A stretch of 64,000 bases of DNA from Diphasiastrum complanatum. Lineage: Eukaryota > Streptophyta > Lycopodiopsida > Lycopodiales > Lycopodiaceae. Below are positions 10,660-21,239 of the stretch, in pieces. Under the pieces are notes generated by a model. That model made no database searches. It was not told the DNA's origin and worked only from the letters and a program-made list of their open reading frames with translations. The stretch is taken from the NCBI GenBank assembly GCA_029204225.1, contig CM055098.1, positions 46,894,191 to 46,958,190 on the forward strand, in the 5' to 3' direction. Within the stretch, counting starts at the first letter, position 1; each line of letters starts with the position of its first letter. Both the position numbers and the translations under genes were made by a program.

Positions 10660-11750
10660 AATCCTCAACTATAAGAGGAACTAGAAATCCAAGCTCAAAA
10701 CATAGCATGCAGTGACATGTCGTATTTGACCTATATGCAAGTATGAATCAATCTCTTGGCATATCATTTATGCTAGCTTACACCTAAATTACAGGCCTCA
10801 AGGTCATCTTGATAATTATTATCAGACGTTTGAAATAGCCAGTTGGTGAAATGCATACTCCATCCGGACCCTGATCTTCAATCTAATCCTATTGTTTGAG
10901 AATCTAAACCATTGGATTATTTATTAACTTTTGGCCCGTATACAACCTCATCATACATTTATGCAACTTGACGTTAGTCTGGACCAAGGCTGTGCTGAGG
11001 AAGTACCTGCAACACATCCTCACTTGGAATGGACATAGGACTTAGCAAGATAGGGAAAGATTAATGTCACAGAGCTTAAAGCTTAAGCTTCTTCACCTGA
11101 ACTTTTAAAAGTCTCATTCTTCTGTGAGGCTCCATATCCTCCCTTCATTATGCTCACAATATTGGATTCAGAGGAGGTACATCATACAAGATAACTACCA
11201 GAATCTACTTGGACAATCATATTATTCCAACACCAACTTACTGATCCCCAAACTAGTCTAGGAGGGAGTTGACTTAGTATAGTTATAGTTTGCTATGGTT
11301 AACCATTAGAGCTTTTGCTTGTGAAACGAAACTGTATTTTGTGTGTAGTTTAAATAGTTTGTATCGTGGTGCTTCGATTGAACAACATATCTCTTTCTTG
11401 TGTTAAGCATTGGAGCAGTTCTAGGATACAGAGAAACCTGTATAAGGGTGAGCAATGTTCAGCAAAGAAAAGGACAAGGAACTAGGCTGACAACCTTCAA
11501 AAAGTCTCCTCAAAACATCCTCATTTTCATCCTCATTTTCATACTTGCAGTAGTTCTTAGCAAGGAAAATGTAATCCTATGGAATGTCTGACAGAATGTA
11601 GGAGAAGTAAGGTCTAACCTCATAAGTGATAGAAAATCATGAAAGTGCCAGCATTTTCCTCGTGCTTGGAAGTTGGAAGTATACTTGGCAAAGATAGCAG
11701 AAAAGAATCACTAAGAATTTTACTTCTGATAAAAAAATGGCCACATCCCT
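10660..11750. other. no assignable feature (possible intron or upstream region)
   Basis: AT-rich sequence with no open frame of quality and no recognisable element. If the exon blocks to the left are a real gene, this would hold its upstream introns or promoter. Confidence 0.4.
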
Positions 11751-12131
11751 TTTGCATGACTTCCTATGCTTTCTAAAGAACTGAAAGGAGGACAACCACT
11801 TCTTTGAGAAAGTTCTAATAATAAGCAAATACCTAAAAATTCACAAAAAAATGGAGGGGGATTTCAAAAAATCTAAGAAGTAGCTTTATTTGTTACCCTC
11901 GATCATGTGAAAGCTTTCAGGCTTTGCATGACTTCCTATGCTTTCTAAAGAACTGAAAGGAGGTATTCTCTTCTTTTAAGTTCTTTATACCATTCTTGTG
12001 TACAACCACTTCTTTGAGCTAGTTCTAATAATAAGCAAATACCTAAAAATTCACAAAAAATGGAGTAAGATTTCAAAAAATCTAAGAAGTAACTTTATTT
12101 GTTACCCTCGATCATGTGAAAGCTTTCAGGC
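11751..12131. repeat. direct tandem duplication, about 170 bp
   Basis: Copy 1 (11,751-11,922) and copy 2 (11,923-12,131) share TTTGCATGACTTCCTATG at the start and GATCATGTGAAAGCTTTCAG at the end. Copy 2 carries an extra block of about 39 bp at 11,963-12,001. The remaining differences are few. Confidence 0.85.
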
Positions 12132-12160
12132 CTCCTCAAAGAGTGGTGCCCTCTTTTGGT

Positions 12161-12540
12161 GCTTTTTTTGGCCCTATTTCTGAAATTGGCTATAGGTGTC
12201 TGATTGAGGTGGTTTAGATGCTACACTGTGTTTCTAAATGCCTACAAGAATGCCAGGAATGTCGGTTTATGCCTATAGTGCCCGTAGATCAATTTATGAA
12301 TGTCAAGCTCGCTTTTTGGTGTCTCTTTTAGCCCTAATCTGTGAAATGAGTCGTATTTGTCTGATTGATGTGTTGTAAGATGCTAGACTGTGTTTTTAAA
12401 TGTCCACAAAGGTGCTGGAACTCTCTTTTGGGCACAATTTTAGGGTTTTTGTGTGTCATGCTCGCTTTTTCGCATCAATTTAGCCCTAATCTGTGAATCT
12501 TTGTTGTTTTGCATCAGTTTAGTCCTAAATTGCAACGTAC
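12161..12540. repeat. degenerate tandem repeat, about 150-bp unit
   Basis: Units starting near 12,161, 12,311 and 12,464 each begin GCTTTTT, then GCCCTAATCTGTGAA-like and GTCTGATTGA-like words. The last is incomplete. These may be flanking or terminal repeats of the hAT element that follows, but this is not shown. Confidence 0.5.
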
Positions 12541-12587
12541 TAAATATTTGCATGGCTTGTGTATGTTTTGTACGGCTTTGAGCGATC

Positions 12588-14199
12588 GTGGTAGTTGGTA
12601 GGTCACGTCGACACCATGCCGGTTGTTGGCAGGGCATGTGGCCTGAGGTTGACCTCATACACGGGGATGTGGCTACATCCCATGGTTCAAGCGCCCGCAA
12701 ATGGAGATGCTACCGTTGCGTTCTAGAGTTCACCGGGTCACTCACTAGCGTCAAGGCCCATTTGTTACGATTGACCAGGCCAAATGGGCGGGGCATGGGT
12801 ATATCAGCATGCGGCTCCATTACAGATGCTAAGGTAGAGAGGCTACGAGAGACATACGGCCATGATGGGTCGGTCAGCCAACCAGCCACTGAGACCCGCA
12901 TGGAGTTTTTTCTAGCAGAAAGGGCAGAGCTCATAGGTCCAAGGTGCAGGGCCTAGCGATGCAAGGGATACAGGTACAGGGCCTAGCTGTAGAGGGGATA
13001 CAGGTGCAAGGCCTAGCCACAGGGGGGCATCATCACCACCTACCCATGACAGTCACTCGGTGCCTGCCGCACATGCAGGGCACCTGGGTCTGTGTTGCGC
13101 ATTCTATCAATCTGCTGATCCACGACATGTGCGCACTCCCCTGGATCCATGAGGTATCCTTTCCATACCTTCTTTCTTGTCTTTTATGCTGGTTTTGTTG
13201 TTATCATTTCCTTGCTTTGCTCGGCCCGTAACAATTTTCTGATGGGTGTTTGTCTTGCAGATTACTGCTCAGGCCATGCGTGTGGTTAGCTTCGTCACCA
13301 AGAAGTAGCGGTTGTTGGCCCTATTTTGTAGCTTCTCGCGCTTGGATCTCAGAAAGCCGACACCCACAGGGTTTGGCTACTACTTCGTGGTGCTCGAGCG
13401 TCTGGCGGTTGTGCAAGACCACTTACGGAGGATGGTGGCCAGCATTGTATTAGATGAGTTCAGAGCCCGTGGCAAGGATGCAGTTAATTTCCAGGCGACT
13501 GTATATGGAGATGAATTCTGGACATGGGCATTGGAGTTGATTGATGTGCTAAGGCCTGTTTTTTGTGTGTTGCGCCAAGTAGACCGAGAGGGATGCACTC
13601 TCGGTCTCATATACAAGTTCATGGACCACATTGGAGAGGTGCTGACCAGATCCCCCTTGGATGAGGCTAGGTACAATTCCTTTCCCCTGTCTGTGCTATG
13701 TTTCGATTTCATCTTGTAATTTCGCATGAGAATTGACTAATGATTGTGTCTTGTGTTGTTGGGTGTTGCAGGAGGTAGGAGCTGATAGACATTTGTCAGT
13801 AGAGGTGGGACTATTTCCACAGGCCCATCCATGCAATAGTCCACATGTTGCACCCCTTGTGGCGCACCACGGGGACCCGGAGCTCCATAGAAGACAGACA
13901 TCATGCCTTCGCAGGGTCTGGGACTTGGGACCTTAGACACGCAGAGACGATGATCTAGGGGGCGGCCTAGAGGTAGCGACAAGAGTGGGGGGATCAGAGG
14001 CAGCCAGCGGGGTGGTAGAGGGATAAGGAGAAGGACAGGAGAGAGCCAGGTTGGAGTAAGGGGTGGAGGCAGGGGCAGGAGCAGCGGCACACGCAGACGC
14101 AGAGCCAGTGCATCACCACCACCGATCTCACCTTCGTCATCAAACAGAGAGTCCCTATTTCATTCTCAGATGACTTTGACTACCAGTCCGAGGAGATAG
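12588..14199 (+). pseudogene. hAT-family DNA transposase with BED zinc finger, introns and basic tail
   Basis: A BED-type finger (KWRCYRC, then KAHLLRL) lies at about 12,697-12,770. The hAT core follows: VCVAHSINLLIHDM near 13,090, an intron at 13,154-13,260 (GTATCC...TTGCAG), then the segment from VVSFVTKK to FMDHIGEVL at 13,261-13,670 with the conserved FW and VLRQVD words, a second intron 13,671-13,771, and RWDYFHRPIHAIVHMLHPLW, a hAT dimerisation-region signature. In-frame stops at 13,306 and just before RWDYF, plus frame changes, break it. A different frame (13,954-14,199) encodes an Arg/Gly-rich tail starting with an AT-hook-like RGRPRG. Catalytic acidic residues in the first part cannot be placed with confidence. 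Confidence 0.75.
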
Positions 14200-14300
14200 T
14201 GTCTAGCTGATTTTGTATCATATTACTGTTAGCATTTCATTGTAATGGACCAATTCGTTGCTTCGCGGCACGAGATTGTATATATTGGTATATTTATGCA

Positions 14301-14373
14301 TTTGTCTTATCTCTTCAGTATGATTCAGTATGGTTCCTTGTGGTTTCAGTTCGGTTTGTTGTGATCTCAGATG

Positions 14374-14417
<44 letters not shown>

Positions 14418-15045
14418 TTTATTAACATCTTTTCCATGCCAAAAGGCATATAAGACAAATAATTACATATCAAGTATGTGAACCACATGGGAGCGTATGA
14501 AAAACGTCTCCGAGACTGAAAGAAAAGCATATAAAATAGACCTAAATACAATTACCAGTGTTAACTAAACCAAAAAGGTATAGAGCAAGAAATAGTTGTG
14601 TATAATGGGAACAAGCCGTAGATCATGTCCTGGAGGTGATGATGATACACTGCTGCTACTACTAAAGAAAGATGTAATACAAGCTGCAGTGGGGAGTGAA
14701 ACTATGAGGATGTCGTCGTCGAATGTAGGGAGGACGTCTCCTCGTGGTAGGACGAATAGGTCTGACTGCAGGGTAATGTTGGGAGGTGCACTGCCTCTCA
14801 TCTCTGTGGAAGTCGTGTCCTCACCATCGACATCATCATCTGAGTCTGGGACTGGTCATGAGCGTCGTCTGGAGAAAAAGGAGGTAATCTGAAGCTGTGT
14901 GTCTGGAGTAGTTTGACGCAGAGGTTGGAGATCTCGTCGTAATAGAAGCATCTCTCGGATCATAAGTGCAACACAACATGGATCCTCATAGGTAACCAGT
15001 GAGCGCAAAGTAAGTGGTGTATCCCTGAACAAGCAATACTAATTG
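14301..15045 (-). mobile_element. LINE 3' end, copy 1
   Basis: Minus-strand remnant of the LINE family seen complete at 15.1-16.8 kb: the C-terminal coding end (14,990-14,830), a 3' untranslated region with an AATAAA signal (complement of 14,417-14,424), a (CT)n tract (14,378-14,413) and a tail of GATTCAGTATG-like repeats (14,301-14,335). Sequence 14,415-14,520 matches 15,234-15,345 almost base for base. 5'-truncated, as typical of LINE insertions. Confidence 0.7.
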
Positions 15046-15059
15046 GATGGAGAGGGAAC

Positions 15060-16758
15060 ATGTGTCGTGTCTCTTCAGTATGGTTCATTATGGGTCCAAT
15101 GACATGATTTGGTATGTTTCAATACGATTCAGTATGGTCAGCATGATTTAGTATGATTCAGTATGGTTCTTTGTGATTTCAATTCGGTTTGTTGTGATCT
15201 CAGATGGAGAGAGAGAAAGAAAGAAAGAAAGAAAGCTTTATTAATGTCTTTTCCATGCCAAACGGCATATAAGACAAATAAGTACATATCAAGTATGTGG
15301 ACCATCTGGGAGCGTATGAAAAACGTCTCCAAAAAACTGAAAAAGCATATATTATAAATCTAAACACAATTATCAGTGTTAACTAAACCAAAAGGAAGAA
15401 AGCAAGAAATGGCTATGTATAATCGAAGCAAGCTGCAGATCAAGTCCTAGAGGTGACACTGCTATTGTTGTTGCTGCTGCTACTGAATAAAGGTGTAATA
15501 CAAGCTGTAGTGGGGAGTGAAACTGAGATCTGCTGCCGATGTCGAATGTATGGAGGACTTCTCCTCGTAGTAGGCCGAAGAGGCCTAGCTACTGGGCAAT
15601 GCTGGGAGTTGCACTGCCTCTGATCTCTGTGGAAAGTCGTGTCCTCATCCTCGTCAACATCATCTAAGTCTGGGACTGGTCATGAACGTCGTCTGGAGAA
15701 AAAGGAGGTAATCTGAAGCTGTGTGTCAGGAGCAATCTGATGTTGAGGCTGGAGATCCCGTCGTAATAGAAACATCTCTCGGACCATAAGTGCAACACAA
15801 CGTGGATCCTCATATGTAACAAGTGAGCGCAAAGTAACTGGTGTATCCCTGAACAAGCCCCTAGGGAACAAATCTGGCAGATCCTCTCCTCTCGTGGGGT
15901 ACCCTGAAACCGGCCAGTCTCAATCTCAAGCTGGTGTGAAGAGACACGAAGTTGACCCAATATGAATCTGATACCATGTGATAATCCAGATCGTAGGTAC
16001 AGTGGTAGCAGTGGGGACCCTGATACATCTGTCTCCAAAAAATGAAGCCGATAAAAGTCGGATTTGACACCCAACTGACCATTCCAGGCTCGATCTAGGT
16101 AATGAATTGTCTGATGTAGTCATGGGTACCAGAAGGAAGGGCAGTGGTAGAGATGCCGAGTGTGCTAAGAAGTCTGGAGGCCTGAGAAAACCAAGCCACA
16201 TGGTAGCCCTGACTGTGAAGATGAAATGAGAGCATCCTGAGTATATCTCTGCTCAGAAGACTGGAACGCACTGACGCGCTGAATATATGTGATGAGATGG
16301 AGTAAGGCATCAAGGTACATGGGCAGGACCGCAAACTCAGCAAGGATGATCTGATGTGGTACTGAAGGCTTAGCCCGAATCATGCGTGAAAGCATAGTGA
16401 TCTGTAACCGTGAGATACTAGCCCAGTCAGATGAGGTAAGGCCCGTGCACCATGCAGCCAATGCATATAGAGTTGTAGGAGAAACAATGGTGTCAAAAAG
16501 CCGACACTTACTCGAGGCATCTCGAATAGACTTACGGAAGCAAAATCTCTCCATCTGGGCAAGGGAAGCATGGCCTTTCCCAAGCCTACTAGAGGCTGCC
16601 TGTCTCATACTAAATATAGGACCAATAAAAAGGGTGCCCAAGTAAGTGTAGGAAGGGACAATCTCTAACGGCCGACTGTCAAAAAGGAGCTCATGTCTCA
16701 ACATAAAGCTCCTGGAAGTGTTGAAGATCATCACCTTGCTCTTCACAATGTTCACCCC

Positions 16759-16760
<2 letters not shown>
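15060..16760 (-). mobile_element. LINE, copy 2, 5'-truncated
   Basis: The longest copy. On the minus strand it runs from the truncated RT region at 16,760 through the ORF end, a 3' untranslated region, a short (GA)/(AAAG) tract at 15,207-15,233 and a repeat tail (15,065-15,180) built from TTCAGTATG units. The 5' end stops abruptly in a (GA)n tract at 16,761-16,806. Confidence 0.75.
15664..16760 (-). pseudogene. LINE ORF2 C-terminal half (RT thumb and beyond)
   Basis: Starting at the truncation (16,760) the frame reads VNIVKSKVMIFNTSRSF, the segment after the RT active site, then VPSYTYLGTLF, MRQAASSRLGKGHASLAQ, a TTLYALAAW stretch and MLSRMIRAKPSVPHQIILAEF, all in the order seen in plant LINE RT C-termini. 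A frameshift near 16,100 moves to the last part, which ends LEIETGRFQGTPREERICQIC, the cysteine-containing C-terminal segment of LINE ORF2. The active site YxDD itself and the endonuclease are absent because of the truncation. It has few stops compared with the copy at 7.4-9.3 kb, so it is younger. Confidence 0.8.
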
Positions 16761-17054
<294 letters not shown>

Positions 17055-17059
17055 TTGCT

Positions 17060-18200
17060 CGGAATTGTAGAAGGAATTAGAAACAGGGAATTGTCGGGTG
17101 AATCGAAACGGTAGCTAAACGGAAGCCCAAAATTCCGTGGAAGATGAGCTTTGCATTTGCAGCTTGTATGCACTCAATCTTCGATTGTTTCAAGAATCGT
17201 TTGGAGGGTGACCTTCGTGAGGAAAGTAGGGAGAAATTGACATTAAAAGCAGGTCAAACAGCCTAGACAGCTGGCTGTTTTTTCTCACAAGGGTTTTTTT
17301 TTTTTCATAGAGAAAATTGGGGATCTCTCTCTACAGACAAGATTTTTGGTTGCCGTAAAAGCATGAGGTTAGGTGCCCTAGTGCTGGGAAGACAATGCCA
17401 GAAGGCCGTGGGAGGCCCCGCGTGCCAGTAAATGCGCTGGATCGGATCCATCGAAGGCTGTGAAACCCTCCTCCATAGCCAGCAAAGGAGAAGAAAGCTT
17501 GAGAGAGAGAGAGATGGAGCTCGCAGGCCAGCCGTGCTGGTCCCATAATGCTTATTATTGAGGAGTGTGTCCAAGACTCCAACTCGGTTCATGGATTATA
17601 TAGAAGCCGTAGGATTTAAACAAGTTATATCAATGGTTTGGATCATGAATGGAAGGTGAAGAGGAGCCCTTGGATTGACTTCGGCCGTTGGATTGCCTTG
17701 GGTCCATCTTAAACTTCAAATGCACGGGATTGAAGTAAACTTAAGCCTTCAACTTCAATAAAATTTTTCAATTTGAAATAAAATTTGGTCCCAAGTTTTT
17801 GAAAGGTGAAGTTTCTTCACTTTGAAAAAATAGTTCTAAAACTCAAAAAGCCCTTATTTTTACCTCCTTCAGCCTATTTTGGCCAAACAAAGGGCTGTAA
17901 CCTCCAAACGGAGGGCACCCTGACTGTACTTGCAAGTACGATATGGAAAACAGAGTGATTGCCATGGAGAAAGTTTTCGGAGCATGTCAAATGCGACTTC
18001 ACCACTCAATAGGGCACGAAGTTGCGAGTTCGTGGTAAGGAGCATTTTGGAAAACGAAACCGACTTGGCTTCCAATTTGGCGGCAAAGCGGCGAGTGGCC
18101 TGGTAAGCCAAAAATTGTAGGTCATTATTTTTTATTATTGTAGGTCATCACAGTTGGCCTCGGCATACTCCTTTTAGCCTACAGGTGCAGTTCTACGCAA
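17060..18200. other. no assignable gene; possible LTR or flank of the copia that follows
   Basis: A 40-codon frame at 17,142-17,264 (+) and several antisense frames of no recognisable family. CTC-rich and GA-rich words, a T run at 17,295. The last few hundred bases precede a copia gag start and may be the remains of its LTR and leader, but no primer binding site is seen. Confidence 0.35.
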
Positions 18201-18207
18201 TTTGGAG

Positions 18208-19680
18208 ATGGCCAACATCAATGAAGCAATTTTAGGAGACGCAAGTAAACTTGATGAGGCTTCCAACTACAACATCTGGAAGGAAGAGTATACTGATGGA
18301 GAAGGAGCTATGGGACATCGTTGCAGGCATTGAACTGAGGCTGAACACCACTCCTGATGGAGACATGAGGGTCTTTGACAGGAAGGCACAGAGAGCATTA
18401 TCTTTATCAATCTCTCAGTGAAGGATCATGTGATCACCCAGATTAGTGATGCCACGACAGCCAGGGGAGCTTGGGAAGCTCTTAGACCGCAATTTCAAAC
18501 TTGCAATCTAGCTCGAGCCATGTTCTTGAAGCCAAAATTGAACACTATCAGGATGGAAGAAGGTGAAACGGTGGGATCCTTCTTCACGAGGATCAAAGAC
18601 CTGAGAGACCAACCTGTGGCAATCGGAGAACCAATTCGAGACGTCGAATTGGTCAATACAACTATGAGCGGTGTATCAGAGGGCCTACAAATGTTTGTAA
18701 GTGGTATTGCCTCGAGGGAGAGATTGCCTACCTTCGAAGATTTGCATGGAATCATGTTGCAGGAGGAGCAACGTCGAGAGGTAGTGAAGTCAAGGAAAAC
18801 TCCACAAGAGGATCAAGCATTGCTTCCTAAGAACAAGCAAAAAGGTTGGAAAAGGATTCCAAAGAAGGGCAAGGATGATGGGTATGAGGGAGAGTTGTCA
18901 TCGAAGCAGAAAAGGAAGAAGAAGGGAAAATGTTACTATTGCCACAAACCTAGTCATTGGGCACGCAAATGATATAAGAAGAAAGCTGACATAAAGGCGG
19001 GAAAAGTGAAACAACATGGAAATATTGCCGAAGACGATGGGGAAGACGATGAGACAAGTGTTTTCTCATCGGCATTAGCATCCCAGGTTGATGATGGTGC
19101 CAGGTGGTTCATTGATTCAGGCGCCACGAGGCATATGACCGAGAAACGTGATTGGTTCAAGAACTTCGCCAATCCATGATGGGGACAAGGTCACACAATC
19201 CAATGGGGAGGAATGCCAAATTCAGGGCGTCGACAATGTACCTGTGCAGTTTCCCGATGGTAACACATGGCATTAAAAGACAATCACTCAAACACACACG
19301 CCACATAGTAATGGTGTAGCTTAAAGGAAGAATAGAACTATTATGGAGAGCGCAAGATCCATGATGAAGCAGATGGGCTTACCAAATTCCTTTTCGTCGG
19401 AGGCATGCAATGCGGCAACATTCTTGCTAAATAGAACTCCCACAGTTGCGGTTCCAAATGTGACTCCCAAAGAAGCGCTTACGGGAATAAAGCCTAGAAT
19501 CGACAAATTTCGAGTCTTTGGGAGCTTATGTACACGTGCCAAAGGAAGAGCGAAGCAAGCTTGATGCCAAAGCAATCAAGTGCATCTTTGTCGGCTATGA
19601 TGAGAGGACAAAGGGATACAAGTGTTTTGATCCTGTGATGAATAAGATTCACATTAGTAAGGATGTCATCTTTGATTGAA
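18208..19680 (+). pseudogene. Ty1/copia polyprotein with large internal deletion
   Basis: Begins with ATG at 18,208 (MANINEAILGDASKLDEASN), the UBN2-type copia gag start, with two frameshifts before the main gag frame (18,418-18,972, ITQISDATTARGAWEAL). The zinc knuckle CYYCHKPSHWARK ends in a TGA exactly where the last cysteine should be. Protease follows with WFIDSGATRHM (19,105-19,137). The sequence then jumps at about 19,270 into late integrase (HSNGVA, then RTIMESARSMMKQMGLP) and the FVGYDERTKGYKCFDP segment, ending near 19,678. Most of integrase and all RT and RNase H are missing. Confidence 0.8.
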
Positions 19681-19809
19681 GATGAAGACCATGCAGGTGA
19701 TGATGATAGCATCAAAAGACTTCCCACAATCTTGGAAGAAGATGAAGAAAAGGTTCTATAGAATGTTGCACAAGAGGATCAAGTACGTGAAGACGAGTAT
19801 GAGAGAACT

Positions 19810-19810
<1 letters not shown>

Positions 19811-19864
<54 letters not shown>
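19811..19864. repeat. compound microsatellite (AT)n(AG)n
   Basis: (AT)17 then (AG)10, at the point where the copia homology stops. It marks the broken 3' end of that element. Confidence 0.95.
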
Positions 19865-20279
19865 CAAACAAATAGATCAACATAGAAGCCTCTGTTTTTA
19901 TGTGTAAGGGCTCTAAGAAGAGTTAGCAATAGGGAGATAACAATTGTTGGCATTTGCACACAATTTCAATGGTTGTTAAGAGGGAAGGCAACAAACAAAA
20001 TTTTGGCTTGCAAGCTAATTGATTCTTCAAATCTTTTGAAGGTTACATGCATCCATTATTAATGATTTTTGTTTAAGAATCACTGTATTAAAGCCAACTA
20101 CCTTGCCTTGAAGTTCTTTTGCATGGTTTTGAGGAGTTGAGAGAGCTATCAACAAATTTGTGTAAGTGCTTGTTTCTTTGTGCACTTTATTTTAGGGTTA
20201 TTCAAAGGAGTCTCATCATTTCAATCTTTTTCCATGTTGATCAAGTCTAGACAAGGTATGCGGGTTGAGGTAGAGCTGT

Positions 20280-21236
20280 TGGATGGCGATTATCTGAGTT
20301 GTTTAATGACATCATCTCTATTGTGGACACATTAACGAACACCTTCACAAAGATCACGTTGTTGGGGCTGACATATGGGGAGATGGGTTTTCATAGGCTT
20401 GTAAGGAATCATGCAAGCACATCCAAATTTGCTCACAACACTATTGTAGCACATGATTCAAATCTCCATATGCTTCTCCTGTCTCCAATGCTTCACAACA
20501 CTCCACCAGTGCTACACCTTCTACTATTACATTCATTGGGCCCTCTAAGCCATCAATACCATCACCATCAAAGGCAACGACCTTCTCAGCAAAACATGGT
20601 ATACCTGCATGACCGAGTTGAGATAGCTCTATTAGGATAATGTTCACCTTGAGCAAGAGCAATGTATATTTTGGAGAGCAATGACCAAGGATAAGGTGTC
20701 TCAATTGCCTATGATATGGTGGGGGATTCTGAGGCAAAGCACACCAGGGTTGCAAAAGTTCACAACATGGATCTTTCTCATACTTCTGTAGCTTTTGAAT
20801 GCAAGTGGAAAAGAAGAAAACGTTTGACCAAGAATCAAGTTGAGCAGTTGGTGTTATTTAACAACAATTTGCACTTGTTCATTGTGTGTGGAGAAGGGGA
20901 AGATCTTGTAGAGCAACTCAAATTCTAATGGTAGCACATAATGTTAGAGGAGCAGCCACAGATCAGCCAACAGCAAATGCAAATGATGAGATATTTGATG
21001 CGTTGCATCTTGAGATAGAGGAAGATAATAGGCCATGGCTGGAGAAGAGAAGCATGATGTTGGAGTTGTCAAAGATGATGAGGTGGAGGGGCATGAAATG
21101 GAGGAAGAGGGAGAATATGTTGAGGAGGACAAGGATGACCCAGAGGAAAAGGGGGATGCCAACATGCAGGTTGATCCAAAGGCTAAGAGACATCCTAGTT
21201 CATTTTCTATGCATGCTCACTATCCTTGTTGATTAA
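20280..21236 (+). other. unrecognised open frames, possibly a captured gene fragment
   Basis: A 113-codon frame at 20,299-20,640 with a His/Gln-rich end, a 70-codon frame at 20,716-20,928 with a KWKRRKRLTKNQ basic patch, and an acidic frame at 21,035-21,232 (EVEGHEMEEEGEYVEEDKDD). Preceded by T-rich sequence with AG dinucleotides that could be acceptors. I recognise no family. The basic-then-acidic layout could be the tail of a host or transposon protein, or chance. Confidence 0.25.
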
Positions 21237-21239
21237 GAT

